Position numbers and translations under genes: made by a program. From Caenorhabditis remanei (lineage: Eukaryota > Nematoda > Chromadorea > Rhabditida > Rhabditidae), in NCBI RefSeq assembly GCF_010183535.1, contig NC_071331.1:9796001-9860000 (forward strand): a DNA stretch of 64,000 bases, given 5' to 3'. Below are positions 46,745 to 58,005 of this stretch, piece by piece. Numbering within the stretch: the first letter of the stretch is position 1; the number at the start of each line of letters is the position of its first letter. The notes under the pieces were generated by a model. It saw only the letters and a program-made list of their open reading frames with translations. It ran no database searches and had not been told where the DNA came from.

Positions 46745-48790
46745 CTTCCTCAATGGTCATTTTTATACATTTTGGTTGATTTTTAATTTTTTTTGGATAC
46801 TGTTTACTATTTCACGCAGATGACATCAGCTACACTTTTTCAACTTTAATTAGTACCTCCTTTTTGAAATCAAAATAATGCATTTAAAACTGTTTTTCCA
46901 TTTTTCAATTCATGATTTACTTTAATAAATTTCCAGACCCCAAATCTCGCCTACTATCCGAAGACACTCATCCAACGTGAAAACGTATGACGCTATTCAA
47001 TTTCGGGATAAATTGAGAAGAGGTTAGTTTACAATCATCAGTTGCTGTTCTCAACAAAAAAATGGTGGCAGTGAATTATTTTTTACAAACAATTTGAAAC
47101 ACAAAATTTGCCTGAAAATGTGAGAAGTTCGGTTTCAAAATGTTGTGTTAGAACTGAATTTTTGTCTTCTATAATAATAAAGACGTAACCTTGATCTGGT
47201 ACCATTTTTCAAACATTTTGTTCTGAAATTGCAGTTAAGTGCAAATGATTGAAGAATGCACCACTTTTTGAAAACTTTCTTGAAATAGAGTACAAAATAG
47301 TTACAACAGACTTTTGGCAATTTGACGGCAAACTTTCTTCAGCACAATTTTTAAGCCCACATCCAAAACAGTTTAGGTTTTCTCTGGAGTTTTGAAACAA
47401 AATCAGAGATACTTCTTTCACCCTTCAATACAATAGTGTAGAAACAGAAATGTTTTTTTGTTGAAAATTTGAAATTTTCAGTTTTAAAATGTTTTGTTAC
47501 AAGGGATCATAGTGTTTGAAGTATTAATCAATAACCCCCAATTACTTTACTCAGACTGTTATTTTCAAGTAGTAAATCATACATATATTCTGCAATCGGA
47601 ATATCTTGTCTGCCAGAAATCAGATTAAAATGGAATATCTGAAACAGTGGTTAAACGAAAAGTTTCCACTGTTTTTGAACTTTCTGAATTTCTGGGCCGA
47701 ACCACATCCCAGAATCTTGATTACACTCTCTATTACATAACAAGCCAGTCGAAACGATGACTAATTTTAGTGGTATTGATCAATCGATAAACACATATTG
47801 TGACACAGAAAATATTCTGAAATGTAAAAATAGATTTTTCATAGTGTTATGTAACAATAATGTAGCTTGATGTTCTTAAATGAGACGTTCTCTCAAAGTT
47901 ACATCAGATTTGCATATTCTCGGAACTTCATTTGAACAATGGATTAGCCCTGAAATCCAGATTATAACACACAAATCTGAAACATTTTCCGAATTTTTCA
48001 ATTGTTTTAGAAATCCCACATGTTCAGGCTACATTTCACAATTTAATCTGAATACAAAATCCTCATTTCAGGTGTATCCCTAGAAAACATTGGTCCCCAT
48101 CGTGTCTGTTTCTATCCACAACCAACACCATCCCATCGCAATACACCAAACGCAAATCGTCCGGTTATTTTCTCAAAGGTATATTCACATATGTATGGAA
48201 CTGTGTCTAATGAAATGACTTTTTGATTGAGAGCTCATTGAAACAGAAACTTATCTGATATTTCGACTAACTGACTTCTCGAAGATACTGTGTCCAATGA
48301 ATTCTCACTGCACCCAATGAATTGAACTCTTCATTAAGAAATAACTGAAACAGAAACTAATCAGATTTTTCTACTTTAGACCTTCCCCATCCTATTTTGA
48401 AACCGTATTATCCCCATTTCCAGAATCCCATTGGCTCAGCATCGAAAAACATCAGCCGAAAAGTTTCCAGTTACTCAAAAATGTCAAGTTTGGCGAGAGT
48501 TGCTTGGGTTAGTGGTTACACATAATATTTTCTACTGAGTAGGCAATTGTTTTTCGAAAATGGGGCTTAAAACTGTATGGATCGGGGAATCTAGTAACTA
48601 AGAAAGTTTTCAAGTAATATGAGTTATAATTGAAACAGTTATTTTTTTAAAAATTTACAGCTAAACCACGTAAGTATTTTTAAATCGGTTTTCTGATAAA
48701 CCAAAAATCAGATTTTTTTTTGTTTTTTTGAATCTTGATAAAAGCAGGAACGAGACGATTCAGTATTTATATTTGTTAGAAACTAAGGTA
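46745..48790. repeat. Tandem genomic unit, copy 1 (exons B and A)
   Basis: Introns as well as exons match 50838-53770. For example, GTCATTTTTATACNTTTTGG upstream and the stretch after exon A2 are nearly identical. Copy 2 carries a hAT-like insertion. The foldback element at 48791-50827 separates the two. Confidence 0.85.
46937..48669 (+). CDS. Exons B, A1 and A2 of an unrecognised gene, copy 2
   Basis: Exon B (46937-47022) encodes 28 residues including SSNVKTYDAIQFRDKLRR. Its leftover base joins exon A1 (48072-48178) in phase to give RRGVSLENIG, and A1 joins A2 (48424-48507) in phase. The 9-base candidate micro-exon is at 48661-48669. So three exons form one open message of 92 whole codons. 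A1 here is one codon longer than at 36319 (NTPNANRPV). The protein is not recognised; the basic, Ser-rich tail suggests a flexible segment of a larger protein. No start or stop is seen. Confidence 0.6.
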
Positions 48791-50827
48791 CTTTATGGTT
48801 TAACGGGTGTTTATTTAATTAACGGGTGTTTATATATGCAATACCAAAGTCTAAGAATAAACGGGTGTTTATAAATCATTTTTTCAGTAGTTTTCATTTT
48901 TTCTGTTCATTCAATGTTTTACCATTTTTTGCTATTTTCTATCGTTTTACATACATACTTTTAATTATTTGGTCCCCAATCACTGATAAGTGTCTTCTAG
49001 CATCGCACGCGTAAAACTGATGAAGGGTTGTTACTCGATACGCTGTACTGTATTATCACGGCATGCTTCTTCCAACCGCGCTCTACCAAAACCAAAGAAC
49101 GTTGTGTGCAAAATTGAGAGATGCAGAGAAAAAGAGACAATTTTCAAGGGCATTTTGGTGGAGCGTAGTTGTAAGAACTGTGCGGAGCTAATAAGTGTGG
49201 AAACATTTCTAACACATCCTTTTTCGATTTGAGCAGGATATCCGCAATTTTTGAGGTGATAGACCAGTTCCAGAACATTGTTGATGCGAGTCTCTGAGCT
49301 GGAGCATAGTGCTGGATACTTGCAAAGCAATCCACATTCCGTTCAACCTTGGAAAATGGGATATTTGTAGGTAAGAGTAGGTTGATAACAACACCTAAAC
49401 ATGGTTTTGCCAATGGAATACTTGAACCAATTGTGAACTACAGCCAATTTGCAGCAGGCTTAGATAAGTTTTTCCCAACTTAACCTGTATCAGGACACCT
49501 TAGAAAAGCTTTGTAAGTCATAGACTATATTAGCCAGGCATTTTTGTCTATCTGAGACATTTTCTGCTAACTTCCGGGAAGTGTCAATAAGACATGGTTT
49601 ACACATTCTCAGCCAATCCTAATCAAGTTTAGTCTGTCTTAACCGATCTCGACCGATCTGAACTGATCATAGCCTAGCTTAGTGGATCTCAGACTATCTC
49701 AGCCAATCTTAGGCGATCTAAACCATTCTGAACTAATATAGTCCCACTTAACTATCACTACCCCATCCCAAACACTCTTACCTTCTACCGACAAGGTGAC
49801 CACCACCTACCAAAAGCAATACACCGACATGACTCCATTCATCAAGAAGATCGTCAAGAACCACCCTCGTGTGCTCGTCTACTACGGTGACACCGACATG
49901 GCATGCAACTTCATGATGGGACAACAGTTCGCCGATCAGTTGGGACTCCGTAGAACATTGAAGAAGACTCCATGGAAGTTCAACAGACAAATCGCTGGAT
50001 TCAAGACACTTCCCGGAAGTTAGCAGAAAATGTCTCAGATAGACAAAAATGCCTGGCTAATATAGTCTATGACTTACAAAGCTTTTCTAAGGTGTCCTGA
50101 TACAGGTTAAGTTGGGATAAACTTATCTAAGCCTGCTGCAAATTGGCTGTAGTTCACAATTGGTTAAAGTATTCCATTGGCAAAACCATGTTTAGGTGTT
50201 GTTATCAACCTACTCTTACCTACAAATATCCCATTTTCCAAGGTTGAACGGAATGTGGATTGCTTTGCAAGTATCCAGCACTATGCTCCAGCTCAGAGAC
50301 TCGCATCAACAATGTTCTGAAACTGGTCTATAACTTCAAAAATTGCGGATATCCTGCTCAAATCGAAAAATGATGTGTTAGAAATGTTTCCACACTTATT
50401 AGCTCCGCACAGTTCTTACAACTGCGCTCCACCAAAATGCCCTTGAAAATTGTCTCTTTTTCTCTGCATCTCTCAATTTTGCACACAATGTTTTTTGGTT
50501 TTGGTAGAGCGCGGTTGGAAGAAGCATGCCGTGATAATACAGTACAGCGTATCGAGTAACAACCCTTCATCAGTTTTACGCGTGCGATGCTAGAAGACAC
50601 TTATCAGTGATTGGGGACCAAATAATTAAAAGTATGTATGTAAAACGATAGAAAATAGCAAAAAATGGTAAAACATTGAATGAACAGAAAAAATGAAAAC
50701 TACTGAAAAAATGATTTATAAACACCCGTTTATTCTTAGACTTTGGTATTGCCCCCGTTAATTCTCAAAACACCCGTCTATTATATAAACACCCGTTAAT
50801 TAAATAAACACCCGTTAAACCATAAAG
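48791..50827. mobile_element. 2.04-kb foldback element carrying a host gene fragment
   Basis: Flanked by TA; ends CTTTATGGTTTAACGGGTGT and its complement. The arms are about 800 bp (48791-49586 and 50005-50827). The outer 100 bases hold three or four copies of AACGGGTGTTTA. The loop (49587-50004) contains degenerate GATCT-type repeats and a serine carboxypeptidase gene piece. Two mirror-image 80-codon frames in the arms exist only because the arms are copies. Confidence 0.88.
49787..50004 (+). pseudogene. Captured serine carboxypeptidase (S10) fragment
   Basis: About 72 codons, open in one frame, with codon use like an expressed nematode gene and unlike the rest of the element. The residues [18 protein letters not shown] match the C-terminal part of S10 serine carboxypeptidases (cathepsin A type), where the Asp of GDTD belongs to the Ser-Asp-His triad. 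The nucleophile Ser and the triad His regions are absent. The homology stops where the right arm begins, after IAGFKT, so it is a piece and not a gene. Confidence 0.8.
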
Positions 50828-51031
50828 TACTAACATTTCTTCAGTGGTCATTTTTATACGTTTTGGTTGATTTTTAACTTTTTTCGTATTTTGTTCACTG
50901 TTTCACACAGATGACATCAGCTATACTTTATCAACATTAATTAGTTATTGTCTGAAGGTTAGAAATCAAAATAATAAATTTAAGTATGAATTTAAATTTT
51001 TAATTCCTAATTCATTTAATTAAATTTCCAG

Positions 51032-53775
51032 ACCCCAAATCTCGCCGACTATCCGAAGACACTCATCCAACGTGAAAACGTATGACGCTATTCAATTTCG
51101 AGATAAATTGAGAAGAGGTAAGTCATATTTTTGCAATCATCCGTTGCTGTTCTCAACAAAAATATGGTGGCAATGAATTATTTTTACCATCAATTTGAAA
51201 CACAAAATTTGTCTGAAAACGTGAGAAGTTCGGTTTCAAAATATTGTGTTAAAACTGAAATTTCGTCTTCTAAAATAATAAACACGTAATGGTTATAATT
51301 TTTTTAAACGTTTTGTTCTAGAATTGCAGTTAAGTGTAGATGAATCATTGAAGAATGAAACACTTTTTTAAAAACTTCCTTGAAAGTGTGTCCAAAAAGT
51401 AACAAGAGATTTTTGGCAATTTGGCGGCTCATACCTTTCTTTACAAGATTTATTGAACCCAGTTTCCATGGAATTCAAACTCTCTCTGTGATTATGCGGC
51501 AAACAACTGAACGATCAGAAATTATTTCTTTCGCTCTTGAATACAATAGGAAACAGAAACGTTTTTTTTTTCGAAAATTTAAAAGTTACAGTTCCAAAAT
51601 GTTGTGTTAAAACGGATCACAATGTTAGAAGTATTCATCAAAAACCACTCTCTAACTGCTCTTCTCAAGTTATCACCAAACAATAAGTCATAAACGGTCA
51701 TAATATGTTATCTATCAGAAATCAGATTAAAATGGAATTTCTGAAACAGTGGTTCAGTTTGAACTTCTTGATTTTCAGTCGAAACTTGGATCACTTTGAA
51801 ATTTCAATGGTTTCGATTCACCGGTAAACCAATATTTTGACACAGAAAATATTCTGAAATTGATCTTTCAGTGTTCTGTCACATAGAATGGAGCTTGATG
51901 TTCTGAAATGAGACGATCTCCTGAGGTTTTATCATATTTGAATATTCTGGGAACACAATAGATTAGCATCAATTCCTGAGAAAAAAAAGATTTTAACACA
52001 AACATCTGAAACATTTTCCGAATTTTCTGACTGTTTTAGAAATTCCTGAAGTTCAGGCTTCATTTCCTAATTTAATTCACATACGTAGAGACCGCAACAT
52101 TTTTTTCAAACTCATTTTTTCATAAAAATTTCCATCCAGACCTGTTCTTCAGGTAAATGGAAGTACATTCCCAAAATTTTTCCCGAAAATATTCACTTTC
52201 CCCGAAGTTACAGGCCATTTTGTGACCCAAGGTTTCTACTGAATTTCTCTTGGGGAATTCTTTTGTATTCCTGACCACGCAAAAATTAGTTTCTGTTTTC
52301 ACGTTCAATCCGGCAAATTTTTGCAAAATTTGGGAAAGTTCGAACCAGAAACCTTTTGATTAAAAACCCAGCGTGTTATCCACTGAACTAAATGAGCACA
52401 AATGTGACGCGGATAATAGGAAAAAATATTTTTGACGTGATTTTTTGAAATTCAAGAGATTTTTTAAAGGATTTTTAGCATATTTCGAGGTAAAACATCA
52501 AATATCTAAAATTCGACAGCAAGAAATTTTTGTTCCCAAGTGCATCTAGATCGAAATTTTGCGTAGAATCTGAATCCGTCAAAAAACGATGCGTGTTTGA
52601 CCTCCTTTAACCTGAACTGTCGGGAAAACTGATTTTCTCTCTGAGTCTGTTGTCTTCCGACATCGAAAAAATCCCAGTCTACGAATCAACGAGCTTCCAA
52701 ATTTTGGCCCCAGGTACCTGAAGAGATGTCCGAAAAGAATATGTCAAAAAATAGATATGTTATCACAGAAAGTTTTTTGATATGATGCCTCGCAGTTCAG
52801 ATGGCTCTCAAAAAAATTCGACAGCACGAAAATTGAATTTTCTTTCGAAACCTATTAGAGTATGTCCAGAACTATTAGAAACTGTCAAAAAATGATACGT
52901 ATTTGACCTAGAACAACCTAAACGTGACATTTTTCTGAAAAAAGCAAAATGTTTTTTCAGTTTTCTGAGAAAACTAAAAATTTGGGTGAAACGAAAGTAT
53001 GTTCATTGAATTCTACGTACTCGATTACATAGGGGTCAAAAGTTTTCATTCTGTTTTAGCGTTCTGGGCTCTCAGGACAGACCGTCAAACATTCTGATAA
53101 TCTCGCCATGACGCCCCAAGAGAAGAAAATGAATAACTCCGCCCACGTTCATTGCGGTCCCTACACATACGTAATACTTATTTCAGGTGTATCCCTAGAA
53201 AACATTGGTCCCCATCGTGTCTGTTTCTATCCACAACCAACACCATCCCATCGCAATACACCAAACGCAAATCGTCCGGTTATATTCTCAAAGGTATCGT
53301 CAAATTGCGATGGAATTGTGTCTAATGAAATCACTTTTTGATTGATAGCTAACTGAAACAGAAATTAATCATATTTCGACTATCTGATTTCTCGAAGATA
53401 CTGTGTCCAATGAATTCTCACTGCACCCAATGAATTGAACTCTTCATTAAGAAATAACTGAAACAGAAACTAATCAAATTTTTCTACTTTAGACCTTCCC
53501 CATCCTATTTTGAAACCGTATTATCCCGATTTCCAGAATCCCATTGGCTCAGCATCGAAAAATATCAGCCGAAAAGTTTCCAGTTATTCGAAAATGTCAA
53601 GTTTGGCGAGAGTTGCTTGGGTTAGTTACTCATTGATACCAAATAGACAAACAAGTTTCAAAGCTGATGGATAAAAGTGAATGGTCCGGGGAATCTAGTA
53701 ACTAAGATAGCTTTCAAGAAATATGAATTATGTTGAAACAGTTAATGTTTTGAAAACTTTTTTCAGCTAAACCAC
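51032..53775 (+). CDS. Exons B, A1 and A2 of an unrecognised gene, copy 3
   Basis: Exons at 51032-51117 (B), 53187-53293 (A1) and 53537-53620 (A2), with the same phases and nearly the same residues as copy 2. A hAT-like element sits 15 bases before the A1 acceptor TTTCAG, yet the acceptor survives. The micro-exon candidate (53767-53775) is followed by GTATAT here rather than GTAAGT. Reading frames are intact in all three exons. Confidence 0.6.
52086..53163. mobile_element. 1078-bp hAT-like element, copy 2
   Basis: Ends TAGAGACCGCAA and GCGGTCCCTA with the 8-bp TSD CACATACG (52078-52085 and 53164-53171). It is similar throughout to 11622-12702. No long frame. Confidence 0.88.
52332..52396 (-). 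pseudogene. tRNA-like sequence inside the hAT-like element, copy 2
   Basis: Same minus-strand boxes as at 11868-11934: TAGTTCAGTGGATAACACG and GGTTCGAAC. The middle has drifted by a few bases. Confidence 0.45.
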
Positions 53776-53843
53776 GTATATGCTTTTAAATAGATTTTCT
53801 GATAAACGAAACATAGAATATTGTGTTTTTTGAGTCTTCACAG

Positions 53844-53929
53844 CAGAGCTGTGCGGAAGTAAAATTTTTGAAAAGGGAAGAAGGAAGAAGGAAGAAGGAA
53901 GTCGAAGGAAGGAATTCCGCACAGCTCTG
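53844..53929. mobile_element. 86-bp hAT-like micro-element
   Basis: CAGAGCTGTGCGGAA at the left pairs exactly with TTCCGCACAGCTCTG at the right, and the 8-bp repeat CTTCACAG flanks both sides (53836-53843, 53930-53937). The middle is a GAAGGAA-type purine repeat. Confidence 0.88.
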
Positions 53930-54345
53930 CTTCACAGTAACAGGAACGAGACAATTCAGTATTTATAATTGTTGAAAACTAAAAGTGATTGTGAAACAGA
54001 AACTAAAAAAAACTACCTGTTTCGCATTACAAGTTTTATTGATGACAGTAATCACTTATTTGTTCTAGCACAATTATTCGAATTTAGATCACATATCAAT
54101 AAAAATTAATTTCGGACAAGGTTTTTAAAGCTTCAAGTTCATTGCAATGCAAAGACACCAATGTACAACTTTGTATATTGCTGAAAAAATTTAAACGGTC
54201 ATGAAATTGAAATTTCGAATTTTTAGTTTCACCAGTTTTGTGATTGGTGTAAATGATGTGTATTCCCGGGAAGGATTGCTTGAGAAAGAAAGACGGCCGG
54301 GCCCAAAATCGAACTCGCGCTCTTTGCGCAGAGACCGCCGCCTTG

Positions 54346-56667
54346 CACAGGTAGACCGCAAAGTCCCAAAAACGGACGACCGACGGCTGAGCGGCCGCAA
54401 ACGTGCGAGTGGCGAACCAACGGCGGCTAAACGACCGCAAACGGACCAACGACGGTCCGTTTCCGGCCCGCCAAAACACTCAGAAAAACCAGTCAAAAAA
54501 TGGATTTTCGAAATACTGCTTCAAAATCATTGTTATGCTATTTAGAATCCGTAAAAGTTGTTTGAAGCTACAATTTTCTCGTTTTTAATATGTTTTGAAG
54601 CAAACGGACAAACGACGGGTTAATGACGGACCGCAAACGGACTAATGGCGGTTTAGTGGCGTCTCAGTGTGGGAAAACAGGCTGAGAAAGTGTTTGGTGT
54701 AGAAAAAAACACTGAAATCTATACAAAAGTAGTTATAGTGTTCTAGTAATTCAATAAAAGTCTCAATGGTTAATTTTTGAAACCAAGTAAGATCATATGA
54801 GCAAGAAACAATGCTATTAGTGGCTCAGCGAGCCGCCATGGTGTGAGGGATGACTATACTTGGGGGTACATTCAGATTTTCATATTCAAGGATTTTTTAA
54901 CTCACAAAATCGAACCAGAAAGAACCTTTTGAGTATCTTCTATTCACAACCTCACAAGCATTGCTGTAGTTTTGCTATCTGATCACTTCCTATTATTATT
55001 CAGAAAGTTTCGTTTTTTTTTTCAAAAATATGTTACAGGAATTGTCAGGTTTTTTCATTTCATGTGTTTCTTTCAGAAAATTATTCTTTTTCACCGAAAT
55101 TTCCGAGTATTCGCATTTTTCGAGTAAACGCATTGAAGCTGAAGCTCGCAACGACACTCCGAAATTACGGCAGCGCGCCTTGTTTGTCGTAAATCGACAC
55201 TGAATTTTTTCCGCGTCAAAATTTTATTTCGTTCATTTTCCTTCAATTTTTATGGTATTTCTTCCGTTTTTCTTACATTCTTTTCAGTAAAAAAGATTTA
55301 TTTTTCTGTCAAAAACGCTTTCACTCGTTATTTATTATTAATTTCGACGAAATTGTCTATTTTCAGACTAATCGAGAATGTCGTCGTTGGCGCGGCTCTA
55401 CTTGACACCAAAAACGAAGAATTTCAAAGGATTCGTAAGGTTTGTATCAGATAATTGCGTAACCTAAGTGAAAAATGTGGATATTTTCAGCAAATGTCAC
55501 TGGAAGCCCGAAGTTTGTGTCCAAATCGACAAGCGGAATGGCTAGTTAATCGATAAGGAGAAGAAGTCTTCAGTGGAAATTGGACTCAGTGGGAAACCAA
55601 AAGTATGATATTCGCGCTTTTTCAAAGAATGGAAACTAAGCTAGTATTTTTCAGAGATCAAACGGTCAAGGTCCACATGGTTTAATGACCCAAGTTTGAG
55701 ACTTGGATACACTATTTTCGAATGGCGATGACCACCACTTGGCAATAATATCAATGGAAACGGAAGGGGCAGCAATACAGCAACTACAACAATAATCTGG
55801 AGGAGAGGGACCACGTCGTCATCATCATCAAACCGACATTATTGATGCCGATGCAAACGACAGTGGAAACGAACTATCGATGGGAGGAAGTAGTAGTGAA
55901 GTGTTTATAGGCGATTCAATGTCCCTTCATCGTGGAGAACACTCGAAGAATCATCATCATCAAAACCGTCTTCTCGGTCAAACGGCTACTTCGTCGATTC
56001 AGGGATTTCAACAATTCACTGGTTCTCTGTTCGTTTACCGCCATCAATGCTCTCATCATGCCAACCATGTTGTCAAATGACATCTTCCCAACTCGATCAT
56101 CACGAACTTCTACCAAGAAGCAACTTTTGAGTGATAAGTAAGTTATCCAATAACTATGAATTGTGTTGTAACTTATTATCTTTCAGGCTGATTCGATTCG
56201 TCTACAAGCGAATTCATCTCAACGAAGATTGCGCATCAACAGAAATGGCGAGAAGAAGAAGCGAAGAGTGTCACACATGACTCGCTTGCTTGATGCGGAA
56301 AATCGACGAACAACAAGCCAAAAGGCGAACATTTAAATGTCTTATTCACCTAGTTATGATGTTTCTTTTTTAATTTTTTTATAAGTGTCAACATTTTTTG
56401 TTATTAATTTTAATTTGATAATAAATAAGTATTTATAATAACGAGTACTGTTCGCAAAAAACCATTTTTAACATGCCTAATGGGGAGCGGGAAAGGACCA
56501 GAAAGGTTTAAAAACGGATGAAAAACGGCCCGTCAGCGCGTCAAAAAGCGAGAAAACGGGCCGTCTACGGATGTTCGACGGACCGTTGACGGCCCGTCGG
56601 TCAGCCACAGAATGTTCGCCGGTGATCCGGCGCTGGTCCGTTTTTGGGACTTTGCGGTCTACCTGTG
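54346..56667. mobile_element. 2.32-kb inverted-repeat element with 3-bp TSD
   Basis: The ends CACAGGTAGACCGCAAAGTC and GACTTTGCGGTCTACCTGTG are perfect inverses and continue inward through CCCAAAAACGG. TTG occurs on both sides (54343-54345, 56668-56670). The subterminal zones are GC-rich with repeated ACGGACNAACGACGG motifs. The element at 59710-60770 shares CACAGGTAG ends and a 3-bp TSD. It carries a decayed multi-exon gene. CACTA-type elements also give 3-bp duplications, but this assignment is only a suggestion. Confidence 0.82.
55367..56335 (+). pseudogene. Decayed multi-exon gene inside the 2.3-kb element
   Basis: An acceptor ATTTTCAG leads to ATG (55378) and a first exon to 55439 (donor GTTTGT). 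The next exon, from 55491, continues in frame (CHWKPEVCVQIDKRNG), then has a stop (TAG) with open frame on both sides. Another donor GTATGA and acceptor TTTTTCAG follow. The long last part is rich in His, Gln, Ser and Gly, with frame changes. A final intron ends in CTTTCAG (about 56187), and AATAAA occurs near 56422. It looks like a captured host gene or a dead element gene; the family is not recognised. Confidence 0.5.
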
Positions 56668-56726
56668 TTGGACCACTCGGCCACCCGGACACATTTCTGA
56701 GAAGGTGAACAAGTAAATGAGGAGAG

Positions 56727-56769
56727 GCCAGCCGGATGAAGCGCCGAAGGCGCGGCAGCCAGGCTGGTC
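56727..56769. repeat. Hairpin repeat, copy 2
   Basis: GCCAGCC ... GGCTGGT arms with inner GCGCCGAAGGCGC, like 8748-8788. It directly abuts the left end of the next foldback element. Confidence 0.7.
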
Positions 56770-58005
56770 ATATAACGCGTTCTCTGTAAGACTCGAGCAA
56801 CGCGTGCCCTAGGCTTAGATTTTTATATGATCATGTACTATGAGTGTTGTGAAACACATATACACAATATTGGGTCGCAGCTCCGGGTTACTGTAGCACG
56901 GTAGATGCTCATAGGTCAAAAAATGAACTTTTTGAAAATTGATCGGGGAAAGCTGAAATTTTTAGCATATAAGACAGGCCGAATTTGAAAATTTCAACTT
57001 TTGAAGGAGAAGTAGCGGTTATCTCCCTAAAGATGTGAAATTATCACAGATTTTCTTAGCATATCAGAATTTATAGGAAAAATGAAGATAATCGCTAAAT
57101 TTCCACATGTATTTGCTAAATTTCCACATTTTCGAGAAACCCTGAGTTTCGCGGGAATCAGATTAAAAAAAATCAGGTTAATGCTGAAACTCTAAAACCA
57201 GTCATCCCCAAAATAAAAAACAATGTTTACAAAATCAGTTTATTCACGTGAAAAAAAAAACGTTCAATCACAAAATCACAGAGAGGATGCGGGGAGGAAA
57301 TCTGGGGAAATATAAAAAACAAAACATGAAAACGTAAACAAAACAAAACCGTGAACTAATCGTGGATTCCCATTCTGGATGCTCGCATCCAGAATGGGGA
57401 AATTGAGAAAAACTAGAAAAGTTATAGGCGTGAACTATAAAATGTGGATTCACATACTGGTTTCACGAAATGGATGTGGGGAAATTTAGAGAAGACCAAG
57501 TAGAAAGACGCTGGGAATCATGGAGCTTTTCACAGAAATACTCTTGTAGACCTCTGAATATACTTCCGTCTAGCCAACATTGAATTTTCCATCGTAAGAC
57601 ATCTGAAATAGAACATTTAGTTACGAGAAAGGTTTTCTAACAACTCACCTTTTGTAAAAAGCCTTTGTCTCAGCAGTGCTTAAAATTCAAAAATTGTCAA
57701 ATATCCATAAATTCACGATTAAATCTGAAAACGTATTGAGAAGATTATACCCGTCACCTGCTTTTTCGAATAGTTTAGGTTATAGAGTCGACAACAATGT
57801 ATCCAGATAAATATAATTGAGAAGTAATAGGATATCCACACACGACGACATTGAAAGTTGGTAAAATGAATAAAATACAACCACAGGAAAAGGTCACGAA
57901 TAATAATGGATGAACCCGAATCCTCGAATCCTCATTGATTAAGTGAAAGAAATGGGAGTTCTTGTTGAAAAGATAAAATTTTCAAATTCGGCCTGTCTTA
58001 TATGG
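56770..58005. mobile_element. Diverged foldback related to the 1.88-kb palindrome
   Basis: It starts ATATAACGCGTTCTCTGTAA, as at 39988, and follows that arm loosely (CTCGAGCAACG, TACTGTAGCACGGTAG). The stretch TAAGACAGGCCGAATTTGAA (about 56975) recurs inverted at about 57975-58000, so a palindrome exists, but the right end homologous to 41865 is missing. Confidence 0.6.

Larger units (their letters stand above)
50838..53770. repeat. Tandem genomic unit, copy 2 (exons B and A)
   Basis: Matches 46745-48790 over introns and exons. It contains the 1078-bp hAT-like insertion just upstream of exon A1. Confidence 0.85.

Noticed and set aside
48990..50600. Two similar 80-codon frames on opposite strands
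   Set aside because: They are the same sequence in the two arms of the foldback element, and the residues show no recognisable domain.
54096..54545. Frames over 100 codons on both strands at 54.1-54.5 kb
   Set aside because: They arise from the GC-rich terminal region of the 2.3-kb inverted-repeat element and its flank. No domain, and both strands are equally open.
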